Source: Aquisalimonas sp007126095 (GTDB lineage Bacteria; Pseudomonadota; Gammaproteobacteria; Nitrococcales; Aquisalimonadaceae). From it: a stretch of DNA of 64,000 nucleotides. The notes under the pieces are model-generated. The model saw only the letters and a list, made by a program, of their open reading frames with translations. It searched no databases and was not told where the DNA came from. The translations under genes and the position numbers were made by a program. The stretch spans positions 930,001 to 994,000 of the forward strand of contig NZ_JBLWFT010000001.1 in assembly GCF_048323695.1 (NCBI RefSeq), written 5' to 3'. This document shows, in pieces, positions 1-8,360 of the stretch. Position 1 is the first letter of the stretch; each line of letters begins with the position of its first letter.

Positions 1-2662
1 CGAACACGAACGCCAGCACCAGGTAGATCAGCGCCATGGCGAGAATCAACCCGGCGCGCATGTCCGCCAGGGTCTCCTCCTGATCGGCCGCCTGCCCCTC
101 GAAGGCGGTCTGCACGCCGTAGCGCTCCCGCAGCTCCGGCAGCAGGTTCTCTTCCAGGTCGGCACGAATACGGTTGGCGTTGGCCACCTGGGCGTCCACG
201 TCCGCCGTGGGCCGCACCGCCAGCCTGCCGTCGAAGTGGCGCAGCGATGAGAAGCCGCGCCGGGTCTCCAGGTCGGCCACGTTCACAAGGGGCACGGTGT
301 TCCCGTCCGGCGTCTGCACGCGCAGGTCTTCCAGACTGGCGAGGTCGTGCCGGTCCTCCGGATGCAGCCGAACCCACACTTCCACTTCGTCACGCCCCTG
401 CTGGAACAGCTGCGTGAGCACGCCGGCGTACGCATCGCCCAGCTGGGCGCTCAGATCCGCCGCATTGAGCCCCAGTGCCCGGCCCTGATCGTTGAGCCGG
501 TAGATCCATTGTTCCGGCCCATAGGGCAGATCATCGGCAATGCCGGAGACCCCCGGTCGCTGGCGCAGATCGTTCTGCACGGCCATGGAGGCGGCCTTGA
601 GTTGCTCCGCCGGCGCGCCGGTGATGCGCACGTCGATGTCCGCCCCGGGCGGGCCCTGCCCCCGCTCGCGGATCACCAGGTCCTCCAGCCCCGGCGCGCC
701 AGGGGCATTGTCTTCCCAGGCACGAATGAACGCACGGTTGCGGATCTCCCGCTGATCCGGCGGCGACAACTCCACGAAGACACCGCCGTAGTGCTCACCG
801 ACACGCCTGTCCTGCGGATCACTGGCAATGGTGCTACCGGTCCGACCCACGTAGGTATGCAACACGTCGCCACCGGCCTCCTCTGCCGTCTTCCTCAGCG
901 ACGCCTCCAGCTCGTCCAGATACGCCTCCACACGCGAACGTGGGGTGCCCGGCGCGAAGCTCACGTTCGCCTGCAGAGTCTCGCCCTCCACCGACGGGAA
1001 GAACGTGAAAGCCAGCCGTCCGCCGGGCACCAGCGCGAACGCGACGATCAACAGCGCAATGGGCGCGGCAATGGTCGCCCAGCGATGGTGCACCGAGGCG
1101 GTGACGGCCCGCCTGAACGCGCCGTCGCGGAAACGGTTGAAGGCGGCGTCCAGCCGCTGGCGGTAGCGATTGGGCGAGACACGCTGGCTGCGCTCGAAGG
1201 AGCGCCGCAGGTGGCCAGGCAGGATGAAGAACGCCTGCACCACGGCGGCGATGATCACACAGATAATCACCAGCGGAATGTCGAACAGGATGTTGCCGAT
1301 GGGGCCGCCGATGATCATCAACGGCAGGAAGGCGGCGATGGTGGTGAGCGAGGCGGCCATCACTGGCGCGAACATGCGCCGAGCACCATGAATCGCCGCT
1401 TCATCGGCCGACTCCCCGGCCTGGAAGCGACTGTAAGCGTTCTCCCCAACCACCACCGCGTTATCGACGATGATGCCCAGTGCCATGATGAAGGCAAACA
1501 GGCTCATCATGTTGATGCTGCCGCCGGTGAAAAAGAGCACGGTCAGCGCTGCCAGGAATGAGGTGGGAATACCCAGCGTGACCCAGAACGCCATGCGCCC
1601 GGAGAGGAATGCCAGCAGCACGCCGATCACCAGCAACAGCCCGCCCACCCCGTTTTTCAGCATGAGTGCGATGCGTTCGCTGATGAACTGCCAGAACTCG
1701 TCGAACACCTCGACACTAGCCGTCGCGGGCAGCGCGGGTGTGCGCTCCGCCAGGAAATCATCCAGCACGCGGGCCGCGGCGAGTGCGTCCTCGTCCTCGG
1801 CACGCTCGACCAGGATCTCCACCGCATCGCGGCCGTTGAAACGCAGCTGGATCTCGTTGTCCCGCGCCTGCTGGTTGATATCAGCTAGCAGCCCGAGCGG
1901 CACCGAACGCCCGCCCTCAACGGGCACTGCCAGTTCCTCGAAGGCCCGGACGCTGCGGGCCTGATCCACGCCGCGGAGCTGCCGCGCCACATCGCGCTCG
2001 CCGGCATCCCCGGCGGGGATATCGCGGCTCTGGGCATCAACCCGCGCGGCCAGTTCACTGAACGACAGCCCCAGGTCGGTGAGTGTCGCCTGGGGAATGT
2101 CGATGCTGATCTCCTGCTCCGCCATGCCGGTGAGCTCGACGCGAGTCACGCCGCTCTCCAGCAGCTCTTCTTCGAGCCGGCGACTCAGTTCCCGCACCTC
2201 CCGGGTGTTGAGATCACCGCTGACCAGCAGACGCGCAACCGGGTCATAGCGCAGCACGCGACTGATGGTCGGCTCGCGCGCCGCCTCCGGCAGGTTGCGT
2301 ACACCGGCGACCCGGTCCTTGACCGACTCCGTCGCCTGCGCCATGTCCGTGCCCTCGCGGAACTCCAGCACCACAGTGGCGCCGCCCTCCGCCGACGTGG
2401 AGGTGAGCTCGCGCAGGCCGTCCACGTCACGCAGCTCCTCCTCCAGGGGCGACGTCACCGCGTCGGCCACCTCTTCGGCAGTGGCGCCGCGCCACTCCAC
2501 CTGTACGGTGACAAAATCCAGCTCGAAGGTGGGGAAGAACTGGGTATTGAGCTGCTGCAGCGACCACAGCCCGGAGACGACCATCAGGACCATGATCAGA
2601 TTCGCCGCCACCGGGTGACGGGCGATCCAGCCTATCCACGATTCGCGCGGTATGTCGCTCAT
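1..2662 (-). CDS. RND efflux permease, HAE1/AcrB-like (3' end off window)
   Basis: Inner-membrane permease of a tripartite efflux pump, driven by the proton gradient. The visible part begins with the usual cytoplasmic start and TM1 (WIARHPVAANLIMVLMVV), followed by the porter-domain opening (FEL..VTVQVEWRGATAEEV, then EEEL..V.G...L.S.S..G). The TM4 region reads GIIVDNAVVVGEN, where AcrB has two adjacent aspartates; here the second is Asn. The left edge is in TM-rich sequence ending LALIYLVLAFVF, typical of the C-terminal half. ATG at 2662 lies 7 bases after the stop of the adaptor gene, so the two are one operon. The 3' end is outside the window. Family is firm; substrate cannot be told. Confidence 0.9.
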   Translation of the reverse strand, partial: MSDIPRESWIGWIARHPVAANLIMVLMVVSGLWSLQQLNTQFFPTFELDFVTVQVEWRGATAEEVADAVTSPLEEELRDVDGLRELTSTSAEGGATVVLEFREGTDMAQATESVKDRVAGVRNLPEAAREPTISRVLRYDPVARLLVSGDLNTREVRELSRRLEEELLESGVTRVELTGMAEQEISIDIPQATLTDLGLSFSELAARVDAQSRDIPAGDAGERDVARQLRGVDQARSVRAFEELAVPVEGGRSVPLGLLADINQQARDNEIQLRFNGRDAVEILVERAEDEDALAAARVLDDFLAERTPALPATASVEVFDEFWQFISERIALMLKNGVGGLLLVIGVLLAFLSGRMAFWVTLGIPTSFLAALTVLFFTGGSINMMSLFAFIMALGIIVDNAVVVGENAYSRFQAGESADEAAIHGARRMFAPVMAASLTTIAAFLPLMIIGGPIGNILFDIPLVIICVIIAAVVQAFFILPGHLRRSFERSQRVSPNRYRQRLDAAFNRFRDGAFRRAVTASVHHRWATIAAPIALLIVAFALVPGGRLAFTFFPSVEGETLQANVSFAPGTPRSRVEAYLDELEASLRKTAEEAGGDVLHTYVGRTGSTIASDPQDRRVGEHYGGVFVELSPPDQREIRNRAFIRAWEDNAPGAPGLEDLVIRERGQGPPGADIDVRITGAPAEQLKAASMAVQNDLRQRPGVSGIADDLPYGPEQWIYRLNDQGRALGLNAADLSAQLGDAYAGVLTQLFQQGRDEVEVWVRLHPEDRHDLASLEDLRVQTPDGNTVPLVNVADLETRRGFSSLRHFDGRLAVRPTADVDAQVANANRIRADLEENLLPELRERYGVQTAFEGQAADQEETLADMRAGLILAMALIYLVLAFVF

Positions 2663-2669
2663 GGACGTG

Positions 2670-3908
2670 CTATTGCTCCAGGACCTGCACACGCAGGCCA
2701 TCCATTGCCTGCGGGATCTGGGTGGCGACGATGGCATCACCGGTTTCCAGCTCCGCCGCTCTCACCAGCACTCCACGGCGGCCGCTGTCGTGGCGTGCCT
2801 GACCGACACGGGTGACATCCACGGCTTCCATGCGCCCGTCCCGCACGCGGTAGATCCTGCCGGCGTCGTACAAGGCCTCGAATGGGAGCAGCACCGTGTC
2901 GGGCTCGGGAGGCAACGTCATCTCCAGTGTCGCGAACCGCCCAAGGACGAGTCCGTCACCACCTCCGTTGACTCGGAACAGGGCGTCCACGCCCCCTTGC
3001 CCCCGCTCGGCCCGCCCGGAGAAGCGTGACAGAGACACGGGCACGGTCTCGCCATCCACGGTGGCGTGCGCGTCCACGCCGGAGCCGGCCAGTGCGAGCC
3101 GCAGCGGCGCCAGCACTTGTCGCGGCACAGTAGCGCGCACCTCCAGTGCTTCGGTGTCATAGAGAGTGACCAGCGGCTCGCCCGGGCGGACCCGGTCACC
3201 CGGAGAGACCGCCACCTCCGCCACGCGACCGGCGAACGGCGCACGCACTTCGGCGCGGCTGAGATCCAGCGCGGCCCGGTCGCGCAGCGCCCGTGCACGG
3301 TCGAGCCCTGCATCCAGCCGGTCCAGCCGGTTCTGCGCGGTGTCCACTGCGAACTGGCGCTCGGCCACCGCCAGCCGCTGACGTTTGAGCTGCTGCTCGG
3401 CCTGCTCAAGCTGCGAGGGCGACGCGTACTGATCACGGGAGAGGTCGCGCAGCCGCTCAACCTCCCGTTCCAGCAACGCTTCCAGTTCCTGCTCCAAAGC
3501 GAGATCCTGGCGATCGCCTTCGATACGCCGCTGTTCCGTTCGCCGCTGGCTTTCCAGGTCGGCCACGTCGGCTTCCTGCTGCGTCAGCGTGAGCCGAAGC
3601 TCCCGATCGTCCAGGCGCACCAGGGCGCCGCCTTCTTCGACCTGATCGCCCTCGCGGGCCTGCAGCTCCGCCACGTCGCCCTCCACGGCGGCGGTTAACC
3701 CGGCAGTGCGAGGCGACTCCAGGAATCCCTGCATCCGCACCAAGGGACGATGGGCAGCCACCGTGGCGGTCACGGTGGCAACCGGCCAGGCTCGTTCCTC
3801 GGCAGGCTCTGCGGGCACGTCCGGGCCGGTCAGTACCAGCAGCAGGGCAATCCCCGAGGCACCGGCAAGGATCAAGACCGGCAATATCCAGCGGAACAAT
3901 CGGTTCAT
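2670..3908 (-). CDS. RND efflux membrane fusion protein (HlyD/AcrA family)
   Basis: Periplasmic adaptor of 412 residues that links the RND permease next door to an outer-membrane channel. It has one N-terminal membrane anchor (about residues 7-27), a lipoyl-type half (EGDVAELQAREGDQVEEG, about 75-95), a long alpha-helical hairpin rich in Glu, Arg, Gln and Leu (about 105-215), the second lipoyl half (RAPFAGRVAEVAVSPGDRV) and beta-barrel and membrane-proximal domains to the end. First gene of the two-gene efflux operon; no outer-membrane factor gene is visible here, so it probably uses a shared TolC-like channel or one encoded beyond the left edge. Confidence 0.9.
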   Translation of the reverse strand: MNRLFRWILPVLILAGASGIALLLVLTGPDVPAEPAEERAWPVATVTATVAAHRPLVRMQGFLESPRTAGLTAAVEGDVAELQAREGDQVEEGGALVRLDDRELRLTLTQQEADVADLESQRRTEQRRIEGDRQDLALEQELEALLEREVERLRDLSRDQYASPSQLEQAEQQLKRQRLAVAERQFAVDTAQNRLDRLDAGLDRARALRDRAALDLSRAEVRAPFAGRVAEVAVSPGDRVRPGEPLVTLYDTEALEVRATVPRQVLAPLRLALAGSGVDAHATVDGETVPVSLSRFSGRAERGQGGVDALFRVNGGGDGLVLGRFATLEMTLPPEPDTVLLPFEALYDAGRIYRVRDGRMEAVDVTRVGQARHDSGRRGVLVRAAELETGDAIVATQIPQAMDGLRVQVLEQ

Positions 3909-4380
3909 GGGTCACTTTCCATCGAAATCAGGGTGTCATTGCGGAAACCCCATGAGCCGACGTCACCCCGGGATCACTGACGAGCCGGAAACGGTGCAGC
4001 AACCCGGTGTCCAGCACGCGGTCATACGCCGCCTGCGCGGCGGACGCCTCGCGCCCCGCCGGTACTGCGCCCGCTGGTCCGTCAGTGGTTGCTCCACCAA
4101 CCCCGGATTTTCGCCTACAGTCCCGCCCCCCGCAACCAGGGGGGAGCGGCGCCCTCCACGTGCTGCTCGCGCGTCGTTCCTGAGCGCGCCGCCCACCCCG
4201 CGCAACCCCGGTATTTCAAAATTCTATTAAGTCGGAATCGGTTCATATTCCTTCCAACCCTTCCTGTCCAGAATTTGCGCCTTTTCAAGGTTCGGCTTCG
4301 CTGTCCGATAAACAGGCGTGCCGCGTCGCAAACTGCGGCCACCGACGCTCATTTATTCGCCAGACCAGAAGGCAAACGCC
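3909..4380. other. Divergent intergenic region between efflux operon and chemoreceptor
   Basis: 472 bases without a credible gene; the frames through it look like shadows. The right part, from about 4210, is noticeably more AT-rich than its surroundings and holds the sigma-28-type promoter for the chemoreceptor. A promoter for the leftward efflux operon must also lie here, but I could not pick one with confidence. Confidence 0.6.
4285..4311 (+). promoter_or_regulatory. Sigma-28 (FliA)-type promoter
   Basis: TCAAGGTT at 4285-4292, an 11-base spacer and TCCGATAA at 4304-4311. The consensus is TAAAGTTT-N11-GCCGATAA: six of eight and seven of eight positions match and the spacer is exact. It lies about 70 bases upstream of the chemoreceptor ATG. 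FliA control of chemoreceptors is well established; use of this site is inferred from sequence only. Confidence 0.65.
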
Positions 4381-6294
4381 ATGCTCAGCTCCGTGAAGAT
4401 CGGAACCCGCATCCTCATCGGTTTCGCCGTGACCCTGGCGGTGACCCTCGCCATCATCACACCCACGGTCCTCGGCCAGATCGGCTCCATCATCGACGAG
4501 GCCGAGGACCGAGAACTGCGCAGCATGTACGACGCCGTCCGCTCCCAGATCGAGACCCAGAGCGGCTTCGCCGAAGCGATGAGTGCCCTGGTGGCCGAGC
4601 AGCCCGAGGTCCGCGCCACCTTCGCCGAGCGCGATCGCGAGACCCTGGTCGACCAGTTCCACCCCGCCTTCGAGCGACTGAGCGAGGAGCACGGCGTGGC
4701 CCAGTTCCAGTTCCACACCCCGACGGCGACCTCCTTCCTGCGCGTGCACGCGCTGGACAACTACGGCGACGACCTCACCGACCGGCGGCCGACCATCGTC
4801 GAAACCAACCGGCGCCAGCAGCCGATTCGCGGGCTGGACGGCGGCGTCTTCGGCATCGGCATCCGCGGCCTGAGCCCGGTCTACTCCCCGGCAGACGAGC
4901 ACATCGGTTCAGTGGAGTTCGGCCTCAACCTGGCGCAGGACTTCGCCGACACCTTCACCGAGGAGTTCGGTGCCAACATGGCCCTCCACACCCTGGAGGA
5001 CCGCGACATGAACACCCTGGCCAGCAATATCCCCGGGGACACCTTTACCGATGCGGAGGCGGTGCGCGCCGCGCTGGGCGGCGAGCGCGTCATGCGCCGC
5101 GCCGAGCGCGACGGTACACGCTACGCCACTGTGGTCCGTGCCATCCCGGACTTCGACGGCAACCACATCGCCGTGGTCGAGATCGCCATGGACCGCGATT
5201 TCTATGCCACAGCCATGAGCACGTCCCGTAACAGCGTCCTGATCATCGGCCTCATCGCCATCGCCGCCGGCCTGGCCATCGCCTGGTTCATCGGGCGCTC
5301 CATCGTTCGCCCGGTGAACGACACCGTCGAGGCCATGTGCGAGATCGCCGAGGGCGAGGGCGACCTCACCAAGCGGCTGGACGAGAGCGGCAAGGACGAG
5401 ATCGCCGCACTCGCCCACGCCTTCAACCTCTTCGCCCAGAGGGTCCAGGCGACGGTCAGCGAGGTCGGCGGCTCCACCGAGCAGCTCGCCTCGGCGGCGG
5501 AGGAGATGTCCACCATCACCGCCGAGACCAACCAGAACACCCAGCGCCAGCGCGAGGAGACCGAGCAGGTGGTCACGGCCATGAACGAGATGACCGCCAC
5601 CGTCCAGGACGTCGCCCGCAACGCCGAGAGCGCCGCCGAGGCCGCCCGCGAGGCCGACGTCAGCGCCCAGCAGGGCTCCCAGGTAGTCGATCGCACCATC
5701 ACCGGCATCAACAACCTGGCCCAGGAGGTGGAGAGCGCCGCCGAGACCATCAACCGCCTCGGCAGCGACACAGATAACATCGGCTCCGTTCTCGACGTCA
5801 TCCGCGAGGTCGCCGATCAAACCAACCTGCTGGCCCTCAACGCCGCCATCGAGGCTGCCCGGGCCGGCGAGGCCGGCCGCGGCTTCGCCGTGGTCGCCGA
5901 CGAGGTTCGCACCCTCGCCAGCCGAACCCAGGACTCCACCCAGGAGATCCAGGCCATGATCGAGCGGTTGCAGTCCGGTTCCCGCGAGGCGGTCGAGGCC
6001 ATGGAGAACAGCCGCAGCCGGGCCCACAGCACCGTGGAGGAGGCCGGCAACGCCTCCGAGTCCCTGGGCTCCATCACCCAGTCGGTGAGCCGGATCAGCG
6101 AGATGAATGACCAGATCGCCTCCGCCGCCGAGGAGCAGAGTTCCGTGGCCGACGAGATCAACCGCAACATCGTCAGCATCAACGATATCTCGGAGCAGAC
6201 GGCCGAGGGCGCCACGCAGACCGCCACCGCCGGCGATCAGCTGGCGCGCCTGGCCAACCAGCTCCAGAACCTGGTGGCGAAGTTCAAGTACTGA
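4381..6294 (+). CDS. Methyl-accepting chemotaxis protein with Cache-type sensor
   Basis: Transmembrane chemoreceptor of 637 residues. TM1 is about residues 11-32; the periplasmic sensor (about 33-280) has the Cache_3-Cache_2-like run DNYGDDLTDRRPTIVETN..., G.FGIGIRGLSPVY and HIGSVEFGLNL. TM2 is about 283-305, then HAMP and a signalling domain whose hairpin tip reads DQTNLLALNAAIEAARAG followed by GRGFAVVADEVR, the conserved CheA/CheW contact. No CheR-tethering pentapeptide is seen at the C-terminus (ends LVAKFKY). I chose ATG 4381, with AGAAGGC upstream, over an in-frame GTG at 4318 because the latter falls at the expected transcription start of the sigma-28 promoter. Ligand unknown. Confidence 0.93.
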   Translation: MLSSVKIGTRILIGFAVTLAVTLAIITPTVLGQIGSIIDEAEDRELRSMYDAVRSQIETQSGFAEAMSALVAEQPEVRATFAERDRETLVDQFHPAFERLSEEHGVAQFQFHTPTATSFLRVHALDNYGDDLTDRRPTIVETNRRQQPIRGLDGGVFGIGIRGLSPVYSPADEHIGSVEFGLNLAQDFADTFTEEFGANMALHTLEDRDMNTLASNIPGDTFTDAEAVRAALGGERVMRRAERDGTRYATVVRAIPDFDGNHIAVVEIAMDRDFYATAMSTSRNSVLIIGLIAIAAGLAIAWFIGRSIVRPVNDTVEAMCEIAEGEGDLTKRLDESGKDEIAALAHAFNLFAQRVQATVSEVGGSTEQLASAAEEMSTITAETNQNTQRQREETEQVVTAMNEMTATVQDVARNAESAAEAAREADVSAQQGSQVVDRTITGINNLAQEVESAAETINRLGSDTDNIGSVLDVIREVADQTNLLALNAAIEAARAGEAGRGFAVVADEVRTLASRTQDSTQEIQAMIERLQSGSREAVEAMENSRSRAHSTVEEAGNASESLGSITQSVSRISEMNDQIASAAEEQSSVADEINRNIVSINDISEQTAEGATQTATAGDQLARLANQLQNLVAKFKY

Positions 6295-6668
6295 CCAACG
6301 CCCCCGCCATCCCGGCGAACGGGATGGCGGGCCGTTGCGGTCGTCACTGGCGGCCGGTGGAGCATCGTTCCCAGTCGCCCGGAAGCAGTCGCAGAGCCCG
6401 CCGCTCCAGACGCAGGCCGGCCTCTTCCAGTCCGGTCCGCAATGTGGACACTAACGTACAGAAGTGGCCCAACCGGTTGCACGCGTGTTCGGCCTAGCGT
6501 CAGCGCCTGTTGCCAGACCAGACCGGTTTGACCACACCGCTACGATGAATCAAAGTAAAAAAGGGTGTAGATAATGCAAGTGTTTCGTACAACCAATCAA
6601 TCACGTTTCCCATGGGCCGGCCACGCGGACTCATCGGAAGCGCGAATATAACCTCTGGGGAGTACGTC
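6295..6668. other. Intergenic region between chemoreceptor and BCCT transporter
   Basis: 374 bases. It holds the hairpin at 6303-6331 and, further right, an AT-rich patch (about 6541-6600) with GTAGATAAT at 6567-6575, a possible -10 element for the transporter with no convincing -35. An in-frame ATG at 6612 could add 19 residues to the transporter but lacks a ribosome site as good as that before GTG 6669. Nothing else recognised. Confidence 0.5.
6303..6331 (+). terminator. Hairpin after chemoreceptor gene, no T-tract
   Basis: Perfect 11-bp inverted repeat, CCCGCCATCCC at 6303-6313 and GGGATGGCGGG at 6321-6331, loop of 7, starting 8 bases after the stop. There is no following T run, so it may act as a weak terminator or 3'-end stabiliser. 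Confidence 0.5.
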
Positions 6669-8264
6669 GTGACTGATCCGAATCAGAATCCTGACGACTA
6701 TAATCCGACTGTGGAAACAGACTACGAGGTCGGTCAGGATAACGTCCGACCGCTCGGGCTGGAACTCCACAACCCGGTTTTTTTCATTACCGCGGTGGGT
6801 ATCGCACTGGCGGTCGCCGTAGCCATGGTCTTCCCTGACGCCACCTACGAGGTGCTGCACGGGGTACGCACATATCTGGAAAGCACGTTCGACTGGGTCT
6901 ACATGGGGGCGGGCAATCTGTTCGTGCTCTTCTGCCTGATCCTCCTAGTGACGCCCATGGGCCGGATCCGACTTGGCGGAGCATCAGCCACGCCGGAGTT
7001 TACTCGGCTGGCCTGGTTCGGAATGCTCTTTGCGGCAGGTATGGGCATCGGCCTGATGTTCTTTGGTGTGCTGGAACCATTCTTCCACTATTTCAACCCG
7101 CCGTTCGGCGTTGAAGGTGGCGAAGAAGGGGCCCGCGAACTTGCCATGGCCGCAACCATTTTCCACTGGGGTTTCCACCCATGGGCGATTTACGCTGTCG
7201 TGGCCGTATCGCTGGCGTTCTTCAGCTTCAACTATGGTCTGCCCCTGACCATCCGCTCGGCCTTCTTCCCGATCTTGGGTGATCGCGTGTGGGGCTGGCC
7301 CGGGCACTTCATCGACATCATGGCCGTGTTTGCAACCATGTTCGGTCTGGCCACGTCTCTGGGCTACGGTGCCGAACAAGCGGCGGCCGGCATGTCTCAT
7401 GTTTGGGGTTTCCCCGAAGGTAACGCCACAGTGGTTATGCTGATCCTGGTGATCACTGCCATCGCGCTCGTATCCATTCTGCTGGGGATTCACGGCGGTG
7501 TGCGCCGCCTCAGTGCCCTGAACATGATCCTGTTTGCTCTGCTCGGCGCGTTCATTCTGGTGGCGGGCTCCACGGTCAGTATCCTGGCGAACAGCGTCAC
7601 CAGTATCGGGCATTACCTGACCAACCTGATCCCGCTCAGCAATCCCATCGGCCGTGAGGACGAAGGCTTCATGCACGGCTGGACGGTGTTCTACTGGGCG
7701 TGGTGGACCTCATGGGCGCCGTTCGTGGGCATGTTCATCGCCCGGGTCTCCTACGGCCGCACGGTGCGTGAGTTCATCACCTGCGTGCTCATCGTGCCGG
7801 TGGTCGCTACGGTGATTTGGATGAACATCATGGGCGGCTACGCCATCGAACAGTACGTGGTGGACGGCTTCGAGGGGGTCTACCAGTATGTGGTCGAGAG
7901 CTACGACGACACCATGGTGCTGTTCGGCATGCTCGAAGGTCTGCCGCTGACGTTCCTGACGTCGTCGGTGGCGATCTTCCTGGTGATGATCTTCTTCGTG
8001 ACCTCGTCGGACTCCGGGTCGCTGGTGATCGACACCATCAGCGCCGGCGGCAAAACCGACGCACCTGTGGTGCAGCGCTCCTTCTGGGCCATTTTCGAGG
8101 GCCTCGTCGCCATCGCACTGCTGCTGAGCGGCGGTCTTGCGGCGCTACAGGCGGGCGCGATCACACTCGGCTTCCCGTTTGCCTTCGTACTTTTGGCTAT
8201 GGCGGGTTGCACCCTCTACGCCATGGCAAGAGAGGCGCCGAACTACCGGCCAGGCACCGCCTGA
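6669..8264 (+). CDS. BCCT family osmolyte (betaine/choline/carnitine) transporter
   Basis: Secondary transporter of quaternary-amine osmolytes, probably sodium- or proton-coupled, of 531 residues with about 12 membrane helices. The signature is clear: MGIGLMFFGVLEP near residue 115 and the tryptophan-rich segment FYWAWWTSWAPFVGMFIARV followed by SYGRTVREF near residue 340. It ends soon after the last helix, so it lacks the long C-terminal osmosensory tail of BetT-type members. GTG 6669 is preferred because GGGGAG lies 6 bases upstream. It stands alone and is closed by a strong terminator, in keeping with a halophile. Exact substrate not decidable. Confidence 0.92.
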   Translation: MTDPNQNPDDYNPTVETDYEVGQDNVRPLGLELHNPVFFITAVGIALAVAVAMVFPDATYEVLHGVRTYLESTFDWVYMGAGNLFVLFCLILLVTPMGRIRLGGASATPEFTRLAWFGMLFAAGMGIGLMFFGVLEPFFHYFNPPFGVEGGEEGARELAMAATIFHWGFHPWAIYAVVAVSLAFFSFNYGLPLTIRSAFFPILGDRVWGWPGHFIDIMAVFATMFGLATSLGYGAEQAAAGMSHVWGFPEGNATVVMLILVITAIALVSILLGIHGGVRRLSALNMILFALLGAFILVAGSTVSILANSVTSIGHYLTNLIPLSNPIGREDEGFMHGWTVFYWAWWTSWAPFVGMFIARVSYGRTVREFITCVLIVPVVATVIWMNIMGGYAIEQYVVDGFEGVYQYVVESYDDTMVLFGMLEGLPLTFLTSSVAIFLVMIFFVTSSDSGSLVIDTISAGGKTDAPVVQRSFWAIFEGLVAIALLLSGGLAALQAGAITLGFPFAFVLLAMAGCTLYAMAREAPNYRPGTA

Positions 8265-8285
8265 CAAGCCTCACCTGAAGCACCG

Positions 8286-8314
8286 AAAAAGCCCCGCCCC
8301 GCGGGGCTTTTTTT
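8286..8314 (+). terminator. Rho-independent terminator after BCCT gene
   Basis: AAAAAGCCCCGC, loop CCC, GCGGGGCTTTTT and further Ts. Very strong GC stem with T-tract, 22 bases after the transporter stop. Confidence 0.92.
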
Positions 8315-8360
8315 GTGATAATTTCCCGCCATCAACAGCACGCGTGAGCGGGACCACGGA

